A DNA stretch of 64,000 nt, taken from assembly GCA_050949745.1 (NCBI GenBank), contig JBMNGF010000017.1:62001-126000 (forward strand). Reading direction: 5' to 3'. Both the position numbers and the translations under genes were made by a program. This document shows positions 1 to 9,647 of this stretch, one piece after another; position 1 is the first letter of the stretch; every line of letters starts with the position of its first letter. This DNA comes from Syntrophaceticus sp050949745. Its GTDB lineage: Bacteria; Bacillota; DSM-12270; Thermacetogeniales; Thermacetogeniaceae. The notes beneath the pieces were generated by a model. It saw only the letters and a program-made list of their open reading frames with translations, had not been told where the DNA came from and ran no database searches.

Positions 1-1991
1 CGCATCGACCTGCTTACTCCAGAGGAGATGAACCAGACATCACCAGTGGGATGATCGGAACTGCGTCCACAGCGGCCGGCGATCTGTACTAGAGTAGGAG
101 CATCAAAGACTCCCTCCTGACCGGCTTCCAGAACCAGTACATCGACACGGGGCACTGTAACTCCCCGCTCCATGATCGTTGTGGTCACTAATACAGGAAA
201 CTCCCCAGCAAAGAAACGCTCCCTTTTCAGGGCTCGTTCCCTATCACTGGCATGTGTCCATTCAACACCATTGGCCTTCAGATGCTCTAAAGGAGCCCTT
301 CCGGCAGCTGAGCGCAGAGCCTCTCCGACCAGGGAGGTCAGAGCAACTGTAGGAACGAAAATAAATATGCGGGCTCCGGGCTTTTTCAAAAGTTCACCTA
401 TGATTTCAAGAACCCTCTGCTGAATGCGCAGCCCTTGTCTCCGCCTCCTCCATGGACTAATTTTAAGGAACTTGGGAACTGGAAGGGGAAAACCATGGTG
501 GCGAACAGGTATTTTCACTATATCAGCTTTACTTGTCTGCGCAAACATCCAGGGGACAGGGGTAGCAGTCAGATAGACAAGCTTTCCACCATCACAGCGA
601 GCCCTTTCCACACCAAAGTGCAGCATTCTGCATCCTGGGTAGGGATAGGCATCCCCCTCATCTAGAATCACCAGATCAAAGCGGCGGTAAAAACGCAGTG
701 TCTGATGTGTCGTGGCCACAACCAAGGGCACATCTTTGCTATGTCCCCCGCTCCCCCCGTAAAGAGCAGTCACACGCCCCTCTCCAAAGGCTCTGGCCAG
801 GCGGGGGGCGATCTCCAAGACCACATCACGTCTAGGGGAAGCAAAAAGCACCTGTTGGCCTCGCCCCAAAGTTTCAGAGATCAGGGGAAAAGAAACCTCA
901 GTCTTCCCTGCTCCACATGCTGCCCAGACAAGAAATGTCCCCCCTGCTTTCCCCTCTCTGCCAAATTCGATCAGGGCAGCCACTGCACTCTCTTGTGGTG
1001 CTGTAAAGCGCAGTTCCCCCAACAATGAGGAGTAGCTTCCCCTTCTTTCTTCATCTTCTGCTGATGCCATCCCCCAGGCACCCTTTTCACCCGAGTACAG
1101 CTGACCTCTCTTTTCATGCTCTGATGCCAAGCCAGCATAGACACTTTCAGCCCCCCAAACCAAGGGAGAACAGCAAATCTCCTGGTGCCTTTCAACGCTG
1201 CAATCCCTTTTCAGCAGCTTTCTAATACCATCAATAACACCAATACCACTGTCAGCAGCCCGTGGAGTTGCTAAACCTTCATATGCTGTATACAGCTGGC
1301 TACAGAAGCCAAGATTCCCCATCATTCCACACTCCGGACAACTGCAACATACACTGCTGCCACATCTGGCACAGTGATGTGGTTCTGAGTACCCCTCCCA
1401 CCCACAGCGCTGACAGCGAACAAGATCTCCTTGCACAGTATAAAGTGCAGGCAGCAGAACTGCTCTCCTTTTCAAACAGAGGGACTGGAGAACTCGGGTA
1501 AGCATATTACGATCAGCGGCACCTGTAAAAACAGCGATCTCCTGCAGGGACAACAGACGCCCCTTTAATAACCTCTCCACATCCTGCATCTCTAGGTGAC
1601 CAGGAAGGGGAAAGTGATCAGGAATTGGTTCAACACACATGCCATCATTATTGAATAGGATGTTTTCTTCGAGGACAGCTGAATCTGCGCCGAGTTCACT
1701 ATAGACAGGGCTAATACTTACCCCTATTCGGCGCAAGAGCCAGCGGCACTTATCCCTGGCGTTTTCCACAGACAGCGGCTCTGATGCCCCTGGCCTGTAA
1801 TTAATCTTTTTCTGCAGCTCACAATAAACCTTCGCTGCTGTACCCAGTGGCAGCGGAGGAGTAATTAGGACAAAGGAATCATACCCCTCATTCTGAAGAA
1901 AACGGCGATCAAAGGAAGGAACAGATGAAAGGAAGAGCATAGCCTTGTCCTGGCCATCCGCCATATATAAATTAAACAATAATTCAGGCAC
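1..1991 (-). CDS. comFA: ComFA-like competence DNA helicase/translocase (3' end outside window)
   Basis: The minus strand is open from about 1991 to the left edge (about 663 codons, incomplete at the C-terminus). Motifs in order are a cysteine-rich zinc-binding region (CQRCGW, CARCG, CCSCPECG), a Walker A motif in the form ACGAGKT near 930-900, a DEAD-type box DEGD followed by AYPYPG, the motif III form LTATP, and a motif VI QIAGRCGR. This order is that of ComFA, the ATP-driven translocase that pulls single-stranded DNA into the cell during natural transformation. I prefer a GTG start at 1991, because GGTGAG lies 5 nt upstream; the internal ATG at 1964 has no good ribosome binding site. ComFC would be expected just beyond the left edge. 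It lies downstream of the Tad pilus genes but is separated from them by a terminator. Confidence 0.88.
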   Translation of the reverse strand, partial: MPELLFNLYMADGQDKAMLFLSSVPSFDRRFLQNEGYDSFVLITPPLPLGTAAKVYCELQKKINYRPGASEPLSVENARDKCRWLLRRIGVSISPVYSELGADSAVLEENILFNNDGMCVEPIPDHFPLPGHLEMQDVERLLKGRLLSLQEIAVFTGAADRNMLTRVLQSLCLKRRAVLLPALYTVQGDLVRCQRCGWEGYSEPHHCARCGSSVCCSCPECGMMGNLGFCSQLYTAYEGLATPRAADSGIGVIDGIRKLLKRDCSVERHQEICCSPLVWGAESVYAGLASEHEKRGQLYSGEKGAWGMASAEDEERRGSYSSLLGELRFTAPQESAVAALIEFGREGKAGGTFLVWAACGAGKTEVSFPLISETLGRGQQVLFASPRRDVVLEIAPRLARAFGEGRVTALYGGSGGHSKDVPLVVATTHQTLRFYRRFDLVILDEGDAYPYPGCRMLHFGVERARCDGGKLVYLTATPVPWMFAQTSKADIVKIPVRHHGFPLPVPKFLKISPWRRRRQGLRIQQRVLEIIGELLKKPGARIFIFVPTVALTSLVGEALRSAAGRAPLEHLKANGVEWTHASDRERALKRERFFAGEFPVLVTTTIMERGVTVPRVDVLVLEAGQEGVFDAPTLVQIAGRCGRSSDHPTGDVWFISSGVSRSM

Positions 1992-2110
1992 ACCAGCTCA
2001 CCCTTATCAATAGCTGCTGATGCTCAAACTTATTTTGTAATTAGCGATATTGGAAAACTTAATAGTACACACCTGCACCTATGTTTTATAGGAATAATTC
2101 CATAATAAAA

Positions 2111-2154
2111 CAAAAAACCCTGCTTTCTTACTGTTATTTTTGGAAGCAGAGGGA
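2111..2154 (-). terminator. Rho-independent terminator after the Tad locus
   Basis: Read on the minus strand, a CCCTCTGCTT...AAGCAGGG stem with one bulge is followed by six T. It lies about 100 bases beyond the DUF192 stop and separates the pilus locus from comFA. Confidence 0.7.
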
Positions 2155-2254
2155 AAATTGGCTAATCACCAAAACAGTCCCTGATGGTTTTTCGGGACCA
2201 AATCGCCGGCTGTACCCGGACTGATCACAGGACCTGTCCCCGTAATGGGAAAGG

Positions 2255-2611
2255 TCAGCTGAAACAGGTGCGCAGGGAGAGTTTATCGCCGACTCTACTG
2301 CCGCTCTGACGGGCAACCCCGGCAGGTAGCTCAAGGACAGACTGCGCTTCACGAATAATAGGGCTCAACCGGAAGGGGGGCATAGACTCAATGATATGAA
2401 TCACTTTCATTTCTTTATTCAGAAATAAGGCATCAAAGCGGAATAACATAAAGCAGGAGTGAACAGAACTGCAAGGTTTAATGAGCAGCCCCCTGCCTGC
2501 TGGAAGGGAACGCCTCCCTAGCAGTCCCTTCAACCGCTTCCCAAAACTAAAGGCAACTTCAACATCCTTGGCTAGGACAACATCCTGTGTGATGTTATAG
2601 ATCTCCATCAT
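2255..2611 (-). CDS. DUF192 family protein at the end of the Tad locus
   Basis: This 118-residue protein matches the DUF192 family: the N-terminal part has GKRLKGLLGR, followed by a hydrophobic core and a C-terminal VLELPAG segment. DUF192 proteins are small beta-rich proteins of unproven function, often secreted in Gram-negatives; no signal peptide is visible here. An AAGAGGAGAGG sequence lies 5 nt before the ATG at 2611. It is the last gene of the pilus locus, 28 bases after tadC. DUF192 genes recur near Tad loci in other Firmicutes, so a role in pilus assembly is possible, but that is inference. Confidence 0.8.
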   Translation of the reverse strand: MMEIYNITQDVVLAKDVEVAFSFGKRLKGLLGRRSLPAGRGLLIKPCSSVHSCFMLFRFDALFLNKEMKVIHIIESMPPFRLSPIIREAQSVLELPAGVARQSGSRVGDKLSLRTCFS

Positions 2612-2639
2612 GTCAACCTCTCCTCTTACATATATACCT

Positions 2640-3560
2640 TTACAACTGCCGAAATATCTGTATTAATGCTGGTCCCAACAGCACAACAAAAAGAGCGGGG
2701 AAAATAAAAAACACCAGGGGCAGGAGCATTTTTACCGGGGCCTTCATCGCCTGTTCCTCTGCTCGCTGCCGCCGCTTGCGGCGCACTTCATCAGACTGCA
2801 AACGCAGAATATTACCGAGTCCCACACCCAGCTTATCTGCTTGAACCAGAGAACTGATAAAGTTGCTCAGATCCTCTGCCCCGACACGATCAGACATATC
2901 CTGCAGGGCTTCCCGCCGGGACCTTCCCAACCTCATCTCCTGAAGAGCAGAACTCAGTTCCTGAGCCAAAGCTCCTGGAAACCTTTCTGTCACCCTGACC
3001 AGAGCCAGATCAAAGCCCAAACCCGCTTCCACACTTACAGTTAACAGATCCAGGACATCGGGCAGGGAGCGGACAATCTTCTGCCTCCGTTCATTGATAC
3101 GCCTGGAAAGGAGCATTTCCGGAAGGAGTATTCCGCAGATTATAGCAGTGAACAACAGCAGAAGGATGTTTCCTGACCCATTCCGCCTTAGTAGAATGAC
3201 AAGCCCGACAGCAATAGCGGTTACAATCACCTGCAGCAGGCGAAAACCGCCAGGATCCAGCCCCCAGGGGTTTCCTGCAGCCTGTAGGCGCTTATTGAGT
3301 TTATCCCTTTGATCACTGTTCATGCGATAAGTAAAAAGACGCCCTACCTTAACCAACAGCGGTTTTCCGATTCTCTTCCATAAGGGCTGCTGCAGTTCAT
3401 CCCTGAGCCCCAATCCGGTCTGCTCAACTTTGTTCAGTTGTGCCAGCCTGCTGCTCATCAGCAGGCGATCCTGAAAAACAATACTAAAAATGCCCATATT
3501 CAGCAGGTAACCGCTGATGAATACCAACAGCAAAGCAATATAGAGCAACTGCAAAACCAT
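2640..3560 (-). CDS. tadC: TadC, inner-membrane platform protein of the Tad/Flp pilus
   Basis: This 306-residue membrane protein has an N-terminal hydrophobic segment, two central segments around residues 110-150, a type II secretion F domain (LPDVLDLLTVSVEAGLGFD through about residue 270) and a C-terminal hydrophobic segment. In Tad systems TadC pairs with TadB in the cytoplasmic membrane as the platform on which the TadA ATPase acts. The VEAGLGFD motif is typical of TadC rather than TadB. It starts 15 bases after the tadB stop, so the two are probably co-transcribed. Length is normal for the family. Confidence 0.92.
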   Translation of the reverse strand: MVLQLLYIALLLVFISGYLLNMGIFSIVFQDRLLMSSRLAQLNKVEQTGLGLRDELQQPLWKRIGKPLLVKVGRLFTYRMNSDQRDKLNKRLQAAGNPWGLDPGGFRLLQVIVTAIAVGLVILLRRNGSGNILLLLFTAIICGILLPEMLLSRRINERRQKIVRSLPDVLDLLTVSVEAGLGFDLALVRVTERFPGALAQELSSALQEMRLGRSRREALQDMSDRVGAEDLSNFISSLVQADKLGVGLGNILRLQSDEVRRKRRQRAEEQAMKAPVKMLLPLVFFIFPALFVVLLGPALIQIFRQL

Positions 3561-3575
3561 CCTTTTTTGTCTGTA

Positions 3576-4532
3576 TTACACTTTGATATCTACAATTTTT
3601 TTAACAATCAAAACCCCCACAATCTCTCCAATAACTGCCCCTCCTACAAGGACGAGGCCGATCGGTTCTGTAAACAACATACCGATGTAGCCGGGATTAA
3701 TCACAAAAAGAACAGCCACCAGAGCAACCGGAAGCAGCCCGATGATCAGCCCAGAGATCCTACCCTGGGCGGTGAGTGTCTTGATTTCACCTTGAATTCT
3801 GACCCGTTCTCGTATCGTCCCAGCTATACTATCCAGGATTTCAGCCAGGTTACCCCCTACCTTCCTCTGAGTGATGATAGCTGTGACCACCAACTCCAGA
3901 TCATCACTGCCAACACGATGGGACATGTTGTTTAAGGCAGTCTCTGTAGGTGTCCCCAACTGGATCTCACGCAGTGTTCGCTTATATTCACCGCCCAAAG
4001 GATAGGGAGCTTCGGCAGCAACCATTTCCATAGCCTGCAGAAAACTGTAGCCTGCCCGGAGGGAATTTGTCATGATGCCCAGAGAATCAGCCAACTGGTT
4101 GTTAAGCAGCCGCAATCGCTCCTGCCTCTTCAGATTCAGGTAAATCCACGGCAGGATACAGGCGATCATGCCACTAAGAACAGCCAACTGTAGGTTTCCT
4201 GTCAGGAATCTCAGCAGGAAAGGAATACCTAGAGCCAGTATCAGATTCAGGAAAAGAAACTCCCCTCCCCTTAAGGGAAGATCAGCCTGGCCAAGCCTCT
4301 CTTCCAATCCCTTGGAGAGCTTAAAAGCTGTAAAAAACCTTCCTCCCCAGCGCAGTACAGAGCGTCCCAAATCTTTTTTTTCATCTGTGTTTTCACCTTT
4401 ACCTGCAGACTTCTGCTTGGCATAACGGCTCAGGCGCGCCTGGAGTTGATACTTGTCTTCTACAATCAATCCATAAATACCCATAACCAAGAGCAGTGTC
4501 GCAGTAAAAGTAAGGATCAAGCTTGGTATCAT
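3576..4532 (-). CDS. tadB: TadB, inner-membrane platform protein of the Tad/Flp pilus
   Basis: The 318-residue protein has an N-terminal transmembrane helix, a central hydrophobic pair around residues 85-130, a type II secretion F domain (ADSLGIMTNSLRAGYSFLQA) and a C-terminal pair of helices. This is the TadB layout, the partner of TadC in the pilus assembly platform. It lies 12 bases after tadA and 15 bases before tadC, within a tight minus-strand operon. The ribosome binding site (GTGGGTG) is moderate. No damage is seen. Confidence 0.92.
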   Translation of the reverse strand: MIPSLILTFTATLLLVMGIYGLIVEDKYQLQARLSRYAKQKSAGKGENTDEKKDLGRSVLRWGGRFFTAFKLSKGLEERLGQADLPLRGGEFLFLNLILALGIPFLLRFLTGNLQLAVLSGMIACILPWIYLNLKRQERLRLLNNQLADSLGIMTNSLRAGYSFLQAMEMVAAEAPYPLGGEYKRTLREIQLGTPTETALNNMSHRVGSDDLELVVTAIITQRKVGGNLAEILDSIAGTIRERVRIQGEIKTLTAQGRISGLIIGLLPVALVAVLFVINPGYIGMLFTEPIGLVLVGGAVIGEIVGVLIVKKIVDIKV

Positions 4533-4544
4533 CTACACACCCAC

Positions 4545-5885
4545 TTAATAAAATATTTTGCCTGGGATGGAGATTCCCGCAGCATCAAATTTATGCATAA
4601 AGCGCGGCCTAATACCTGTGCTCTTGAATTCACCTATAACTCTGCCCTGCTCAACACCCTGCTGCTCAAAAAGGAATAGATCTTGTAGGATAATGGTATC
4701 ACCCTCCATCCCCTGTACCTCTGTTAGATAGGTCACTTTTCTGGTACCATCCTGCATGCGGCTCTGATGAACGATCAGATCAATTCCTGAAGAGATCTGC
4801 TCACGGATAGCCCGCACAGGAAGTTCCACACCTGCCATCAGAACCATCGTTTCCATCCTGGCCAGCATATCCCGGGGTGAGTTGGCATGACCTGTGGTCA
4901 GAGAACCATCATGCCCTGTATTCATAGCCTGCAGCATATCCAAAGCCTCCCCACTGCGCACCTCTCCCACAATAATTCTGTCAGGACGCATTCTCAGAGA
5001 GTTGCGCACCAGGTCCCTGATGGTGATCTCTCCTTTTCCTTCAATATTGGATGGGCGTGTCTCCAGACGCACCCAGTGACTCTGATGCAGCTGCAGTTCA
5101 GCCGCATCCTCAATTGTAATTATCCGTTCCCCATCTGGAATAAAGGAGGATAGCACATTAAGGGTTGTGGTTTTACCGGATCCTGTCCCCCCAGAAACGA
5201 TAATATTGAGACAAGCCTGAACACAGGCCTCAATAAATTTAGCCATCTCAGGGGTAAGTGTTCCAAAACGGATCAGGTCAGCGATCTGCAGAGGGTCTTC
5301 GCTAAACTTTCTGATCGTTAAAGTGGGGCCATTTAGGGCCAGAGGAGGGATGACCGCATTGACACGGGAGCCATCACTGAGCCGGGCATCCACCATCGGA
5401 GATGATTCATCGATCCTTCTCCCCAAAGGGCTGACAATTCTCTCAATAACCTGCATAACATGAGCATCATCACGAAACTGCACCCCCGTTTCCTCCAGAA
5501 CACCCTTTCGTTCCACATAAACCTGTGCAGGGCCGTTTACCATCACCTCAGATACTGTCGTATCCCTCAATAGGGGACTGATCGGGCCCAAATCAAAGAC
5601 CTCATCCAGCAGTTCCTGTACCAGCCGCTGCTGTTCACTACGCGCCAGGGATGTTCCCTTTTCCAACAAATATTCGGCCATAATCTCCCTGATCTGTTCT
5701 GCTGCTCGCTCCCGCTCCTCTTCACTACACTCATTTATATCGGAGATTTCTTGTTCCAATTTTTCTACCACCCGCTGGTGAAGAGAAAACTTTAACTCCC
5801 ATAATGAACTATCCCGGGATACAACCTGAGAGACAGTTCCTCGATCTGCTGTTCCTTCTACCTGCAGCCTTTGAAGAAGAGACAT
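4545..5885 (-). CDS. tadA: TadA/CpaF, pilus assembly ATPase
   Basis: This 446-residue protein is a type II/IV secretion ATPase of the CpaF class. It powers Flp pilus polymerisation at the cytoplasmic face of the membrane. The Walker A motif GGTGSGKTT lies near residue 230. The Walker B/Asp box region (RIIVGEVRSGEALD) and the following GHDGSLTTGHANS stretch, typical of CpaF, lie around 300-330. The N-terminal part is helical and charged. A GGAGG sequence lies 8 nt before the ATG at 5885. It follows tadZ by 28 bases. This is the only such ATPase in the locus, as in other single-ATPase Tad systems. Confidence 0.95.
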   Translation of the reverse strand: MSLLQRLQVEGTADRGTVSQVVSRDSSLWELKFSLHQRVVEKLEQEISDINECSEEERERAAEQIREIMAEYLLEKGTSLARSEQQRLVQELLDEVFDLGPISPLLRDTTVSEVMVNGPAQVYVERKGVLEETGVQFRDDAHVMQVIERIVSPLGRRIDESSPMVDARLSDGSRVNAVIPPLALNGPTLTIRKFSEDPLQIADLIRFGTLTPEMAKFIEACVQACLNIIVSGGTGSGKTTTLNVLSSFIPDGERIITIEDAAELQLHQSHWVRLETRPSNIEGKGEITIRDLVRNSLRMRPDRIIVGEVRSGEALDMLQAMNTGHDGSLTTGHANSPRDMLARMETMVLMAGVELPVRAIREQISSGIDLIVHQSRMQDGTRKVTYLTEVQGMEGDTIILQDLFLFEQQGVEQGRVIGEFKSTGIRPRFMHKFDAAGISIPGKIFY

Positions 5886-5913
5886 ATCGACAACCTCCCA
5901 CTGCCATTATTAA

Positions 5914-7146
5914 TCAGTTCGTCAGTGCACCCAGGAGTCCACCGATCAACCCCTTTGGTTTTCTTACAGTTCCCGGTTTTTTTTGATCTGAATGCACAAC
6001 ATGCCGTGCCAGACGGCGCAGGCTTTCTGCAATCCTGCTTTTGGGATCGCTGAGCATAAAGGGCTTTCCCATATTAACAGCACTCACAACCGTGCGGCCA
6101 TCACTGGGAAGTTGAGCGGTCAGAGAAACCCCCAGACTCATTTCCACATCCTGAGGGCTGATCCCCAATTCAAGGGTCGTTCTGTTTAGAACTACTTTAA
6201 CCTTGTCTTTGTGATGCAAGGAGTCTAAAACTTCCAGACCAAGTTTGCCGTTTTTTAGTGTCGGCAGATCAAGGGAAAGGATGAACATGATCTGCTGGGC
6301 ACAGTCCAGGGCAACCATACTAGGATCCGTAAACAGCCCGGGAGTATCGATGATGATATAGTCATAAGACTCTTGCAAAAGCTCGATTACCTTTTCCACA
6401 AGCTGGGCACTGACCAATTCAGCATACTCAGGTTGAGAAGGGGCAGCCAAAACCCGCACCCCTGATCCATGGCACAGCAAATATGACTCCAGGAATTCTC
6501 TATCAAGGTGATTTAATTCAGCTGCCAGGTCTGCAATCGTCTGGTTTGGGACCAGATTGAGTAACACAGCCACATCCCCAAACTGTAGATCCAAATCCAC
6601 AATCACTACAGAAGAACCAAACTCCTTTGCAAGACAAGCGCCAAGATTCACTGCCATCGTTGACTTCCCTACCCCACCCTTTGTACCGAAGACAGTGATC
6701 ACCTGACCTCTGGGGGGCTCTGGAGATATGCTGGGAAGGGCTTGGACCTTGACCTGACGCTTTTGCTCCAGATCATAGACACGATAAATTGAAGAGATCA
6801 ATTCATCACTGGTGAAAGGCTTAACGATATATTCTCTGGCTCCAGCCACCATCGCCTGCCGCAGATATGCCTGTTCTCCCTGGACCGACATAATAATGAT
6901 AGCGCAGCCGGCCGTACCACAGGAGATGGCTTCAGTGGCAGCAATACCATCCAGTTTAGGCATATTGATATCCATCAGCACAATATCTGGTTCAAGTTGC
7001 TCTGCTTTACTTACAGCTTCTTCACCATTGCGTGCCTCCCCGATAACCTCGATACGGGTTTCGAAATTAAGCAGGCATCTGACATTTTCACAGGTCTCAG
7101 GCACATCATCAACTATAAGTACACGTATCTTTGTTTGCTCCTGCAT
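5914..7146 (-). CDS. tadZ: TadZ/CpaE, receiver-domain plus MinD/ParA-like ATPase
   Basis: The 410-residue protein joins an N-terminal response-regulator receiver domain (residues 1-125) to a MinD/ParA-like ATPase with a deviant Walker A motif, GTKGGVGKS, near residue 157. In the Tad system this protein places the pilus machinery in the cell. The receiver domain keeps the acidic pair VDD and the phospho-acceptor Asp in IVLMDINMP, plus the conserved Lys in YIVKPF, so it looks able to be phosphorylated. Receiver-like domains of TadZ homologues are often degenerate. It lies 33 bases after cpaB and 28 before tadA. A two-component pair lies about 5 kb upstream. Confidence 0.93.
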   Translation of the reverse strand: MQEQTKIRVLIVDDVPETCENVRCLLNFETRIEVIGEARNGEEAVSKAEQLEPDIVLMDINMPKLDGIAATEAISCGTAGCAIIIMSVQGEQAYLRQAMVAGAREYIVKPFTSDELISSIYRVYDLEQKRQVKVQALPSISPEPPRGQVITVFGTKGGVGKSTMAVNLGACLAKEFGSSVVIVDLDLQFGDVAVLLNLVPNQTIADLAAELNHLDREFLESYLLCHGSGVRVLAAPSQPEYAELVSAQLVEKVIELLQESYDYIIIDTPGLFTDPSMVALDCAQQIMFILSLDLPTLKNGKLGLEVLDSLHHKDKVKVVLNRTTLELGISPQDVEMSLGVSLTAQLPSDGRTVVSAVNMGKPFMLSDPKSRIAESLRRLARHVVHSDQKKPGTVRKPKGLIGGLLGALTN

Positions 7147-7179
7147 TTAACCCTCACCCCAATCTCCTTTCTACCCCTA

Positions 7180-7890
7180 CTAACTGCCTGCTTTTAATAA
7201 ATCATCATTGCCAAGAGGAACGATTTTTTGCTTCTGGTGATCAACTGGGCTGCGCAGAGCAAACTGTATCCTGCCCTGCTCACTAGCCAGCATCAACGAA
7301 CGTGCCTCTTGAAGCGCCACAGCCAGTGTTACCGTCTTTACCTCTTTTGTCCCCTCTGCTCCCTCTACATTGGCCTCTTGCACTTCCTTCCCAACAGCAA
7401 GAACAGGCACATCCTGGAGCACTACATATGAATAGATGCTTCCATCTGATTCCACAATACCCAGGATATCCACATGGTCCTTTGGCAGGAGATGCCAGCC
7501 CACAGCTGCCACCTCATCCACCGCCACAGTAAAAGCCCTTTTGCCTTCAGGGATCTGGTACGCCAGGCCAGCCTTTGCTTCCCCCTCTTTTACAACACGC
7601 TCTTCAAGCACCTGCTCTCCCACTATGATTCTTTCCAGGGCAATCCTGCCGACAACATCATCCAGAGAACGCAACGCCCCTGAGTGAATAGAATCCACAG
7701 GTAATTCGACCAGTTCCACCATATCTTCAGTAATGCGGGTATCTTTCTTTATATCTGCCGCGGCCTGTACCACCTGGGCCTTCTCTATTTTATCCGCTTC
7801 TTCCACAGCACCCTGCAGGTAAACATAACAAGACCCTGCAGCCAAGAATGCAAATATAACAGCAAACACAATCATTAACTTTGGACGCAC
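7180..7890 (-). CDS. cpaB: CpaB/RcpC, Flp pilus assembly SAF-domain protein
   Basis: This 236-residue protein has one N-terminal membrane anchor (residues 5-25) and an SAF domain (ADIKKDTRITEDMVELV...VGRIALERIIVGEQVL), followed by the RcpC/CpaB C-terminal domain. In diderms RcpC works with the secretin. No secretin gene is present in this locus, as expected for a monoderm, and CpaB may act on the outer face of the membrane. The start is GTG at 7890 with AAAGGTGG 7 nt upstream. It follows the TadG-like gene after about 100 bases that contain a heptamer repeat. Confidence 0.9.
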   Translation of the reverse strand: MRPKLMIVFAVIFAFLAAGSCYVYLQGAVEEADKIEKAQVVQAAADIKKDTRITEDMVELVELPVDSIHSGALRSLDDVVGRIALERIIVGEQVLEERVVKEGEAKAGLAYQIPEGKRAFTVAVDEVAAVGWHLLPKDHVDILGIVESDGSIYSYVVLQDVPVLAVGKEVQEANVEGAEGTKEVKTVTLAVALQEARSLMLASEQGRIQFALRSPVDHQKQKIVPLGNDDLLKAGS

Positions 7891-7904
7891 ATTTATTCCA
7901 CCTT

Positions 7905-7936
7905 TGATCAGTCGTTAGTGGTTTATCGTTGGCCGC
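7905..7936. repeat. Heptamer (GTSGTTR-type) tandem repeat, short copy
   Basis: About four degenerate period-7 units (TCAGTCG, TTAGTGG, TTTATCG, TTGGCCG) lie between the TadG-like gene and cpaB. They match the repeats at 9648, 38190, 42676 and 44495. Confidence 0.6.
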
Positions 7937-7994
7937 AAAAAAAATGGACCAATCACAAGAACCTTTCCTCTAATTGACTCTAATTGATCAGGGA

Positions 7995-8954
7995 TCAGTG
8001 TAGGAGTTTAACTGCATAGGCACCGTAGTCAGTCCCTCCACCCGATTCCCCAGAGACAACCATTTTGACAAAACGCCCTGACACATAATTGTCATTACCG
8101 GAACCACCCACACCCTCCAGGAAGAAGGCGGCGAATCCTGTGACTTCCACCTTCCCAGAACTCACCGGACTGACCATCGGCACGACCATCACCCGGGGAC
8201 AGTCAGGCTTGAAATCCTTGTAGGTGCATCCATCCTTACACTGTTTGATGCGGTGATCGACACCCTGTTCTGTGGGACCTGACATGTTTCCAGATTCAAT
8301 GGGTATCCTATCTCCTACACGCAGCATCCCTGTGTAGCCGTTTTCGATACACTTCCGATATTCATTAGCTCCGCTGCCACTTAAGGCTAGGGCACCATAC
8401 CAACCATGCATCCTGCCATCATCGCCCGAGTCAGCAATCCCAGCCCCATTCTTTAAAACATATTCCCGGCCCTCTTGCAGTTCCTGCTCCTGAATGCTGA
8501 AAGGCACCACACCAACAGCCCCGGTCAATGCGCCAGTAAAAGCAGTTGCTGCAGCCTGTACCTCTTGTTCTGTAAAACCCAGCACCCGCCCAAAAAGGAA
8601 GTACACATCCTGCCGGGGCCGCACAGTAATGGACCGCTGGTCAGCTCCTAGCTCTATCAACAATTGGTTTTCAGAGACACCATTGGCCAGGGCATAATCT
8701 CTGGCCACCTCCACCGCCAGCTCAGGATTGATAGGAAGCTCTTGGGCACCTGCCAATGCAGCAGCATCAGCTGTATTCACCAGCCGGCTCCTGCTAGTAT
8801 ACAAAAGGCCGATATCGGTAACCAGAGATGCACAGGCCAACAGAGCCACCAGCCCGACAGCGACCAGAACTAAAATAGATCCCTCTTGCTGAGTGAGAAT
8901 TTGATTTATGTAAACTACTTGCTGGGCGAGCTTTCTCTTGCATTTCTTCAGCAC
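7995..8954 (-). CDS. TadG-like pilus-associated protein (TadE/G-like N-terminus)
   Basis: About 319 residues. After a charged leader comes QQEGSILVLVAVGLVALLACASL, a TadE/TadG-type prepilin-like transmembrane segment, followed by DIGLLYTSRSRLVNTADAAALAGA, a signature of the TadG-like family. The remaining 250 residues are extracellular, with a glycine-rich loop and four cysteines in CKDGCTYKDFKPDC, likely disulfide-bonded. Such proteins are minor, surface-exposed components of Flp pili. The ORF extends to a GTG at 8963, but GAGAGGTG lies 6 nt before the GTG at 8954, which I take as the start. It is encoded just after tadE. Confidence 0.82.
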   Translation of the reverse strand: MLKKCKRKLAQQVVYINQILTQQEGSILVLVAVGLVALLACASLVTDIGLLYTSRSRLVNTADAAALAGAQELPINPELAVEVARDYALANGVSENQLLIELGADQRSITVRPRQDVYFLFGRVLGFTEQEVQAAATAFTGALTGAVGVVPFSIQEQELQEGREYVLKNGAGIADSGDDGRMHGWYGALALSGSGANEYRKCIENGYTGMLRVGDRIPIESGNMSGPTEQGVDHRIKQCKDGCTYKDFKPDCPRVMVVPMVSPVSSGKVEVTGFAAFFLEGVGGSGNDNYVSGRFVKMVVSGESGGGTDYGAYAVKLLH

Positions 8955-9033
8955 AGGAGTCACCTCTCATTCCAAAGACATTGCCAGGCTTCCTCACACT
9001 CTAACCATTTTTCTAGCCTGAATAGCAACACAC

Positions 9034-9471
9034 TCACTCCATTCGCATCGTCACCGAAACTTGAAGAGGATAGGGATTGGAGAGAAACTGCCCCATAATC
9101 GGGGTCATAATGGGAACACTGTAGTGCACCTCCACCTTGAGTGGGTCCCCTTGCGAACGAACGGTTTGACCTGGCTCGATCTCTATTTGTAGGCGGGACT
9201 GATCAAGACTTGCAGCACTGTATTCAATGGTCTCTATTATTTCAGCATCACTGCCCCCTACAACCCCAACACGTGCACCCTCCCGCGCAGCCTGGGTGAT
9301 CACCAGGTTATCAAAGAAAATAAGTCCAAACTCAATAATTCCAAAAACCAATAACAGCAGAACAGGCAGCACCAGGGCAAATTCCAATAAGGCCTGACCC
9401 CGATTATCCCGAAGCTGGAAAGACATACCCCCCACCCCCTTTTCCAATATGGCCAGGCTGAAAATATTCAT
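9034..9471 (-). CDS. tadE: TadE-like pseudopilin
   Basis: At most 145 residues. The segment GQALLEFALVLPVLLLLVFG is the TadE family signature: a prepilin-peptidase site followed by a conserved Glu and a hydrophobic helix. ITQAAREGARVGVVGG follows, also typical. TadE is a minor pseudopilin needed for Flp pilus formation. Two starts are possible: the ATG at 9471 with GAGGGGAA about 10 nt upstream, or the ATG at 9426 (MSFQL) preceded by a G-rich tract. The second gives a leader length closer to the family. It lies between the prepilin peptidase and the TadG-like gene. Confidence 0.85.
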   Translation of the reverse strand: MNIFSLAILEKGVGGMSFQLRDNRGQALLEFALVLPVLLLLVFGIIEFGLIFFDNLVITQAAREGARVGVVGGSDAEIIETIEYSAASLDQSRLQIEIEPGQTVRSQGDPLKVEVHYSVPIMTPIMGQFLSNPYPLQVSVTMRME

Positions 9472-9647
9472 TTATTCAGTTCCCCTCACCAGTTCCCATC
9501 CCCGATGGGATGCTTTCCTCTATTGTCTTGACACATCTAAGGCAAGACCATCTTTTTCTGACACCAAAGCTCAGGCTTCCGACGCCAATTTTCAGGGCAG
9601 GAGTGGTTTTCGTGAACTCTTTTCAGACAACAGGAAACTTCCTTTTC

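Noticed and set aside
2134..2352. 72-codon minus-strand frame overlapping the DUF192 gene
   Set aside because: It overlaps DUF192 in another frame and runs into the terminator; a shadow frame.
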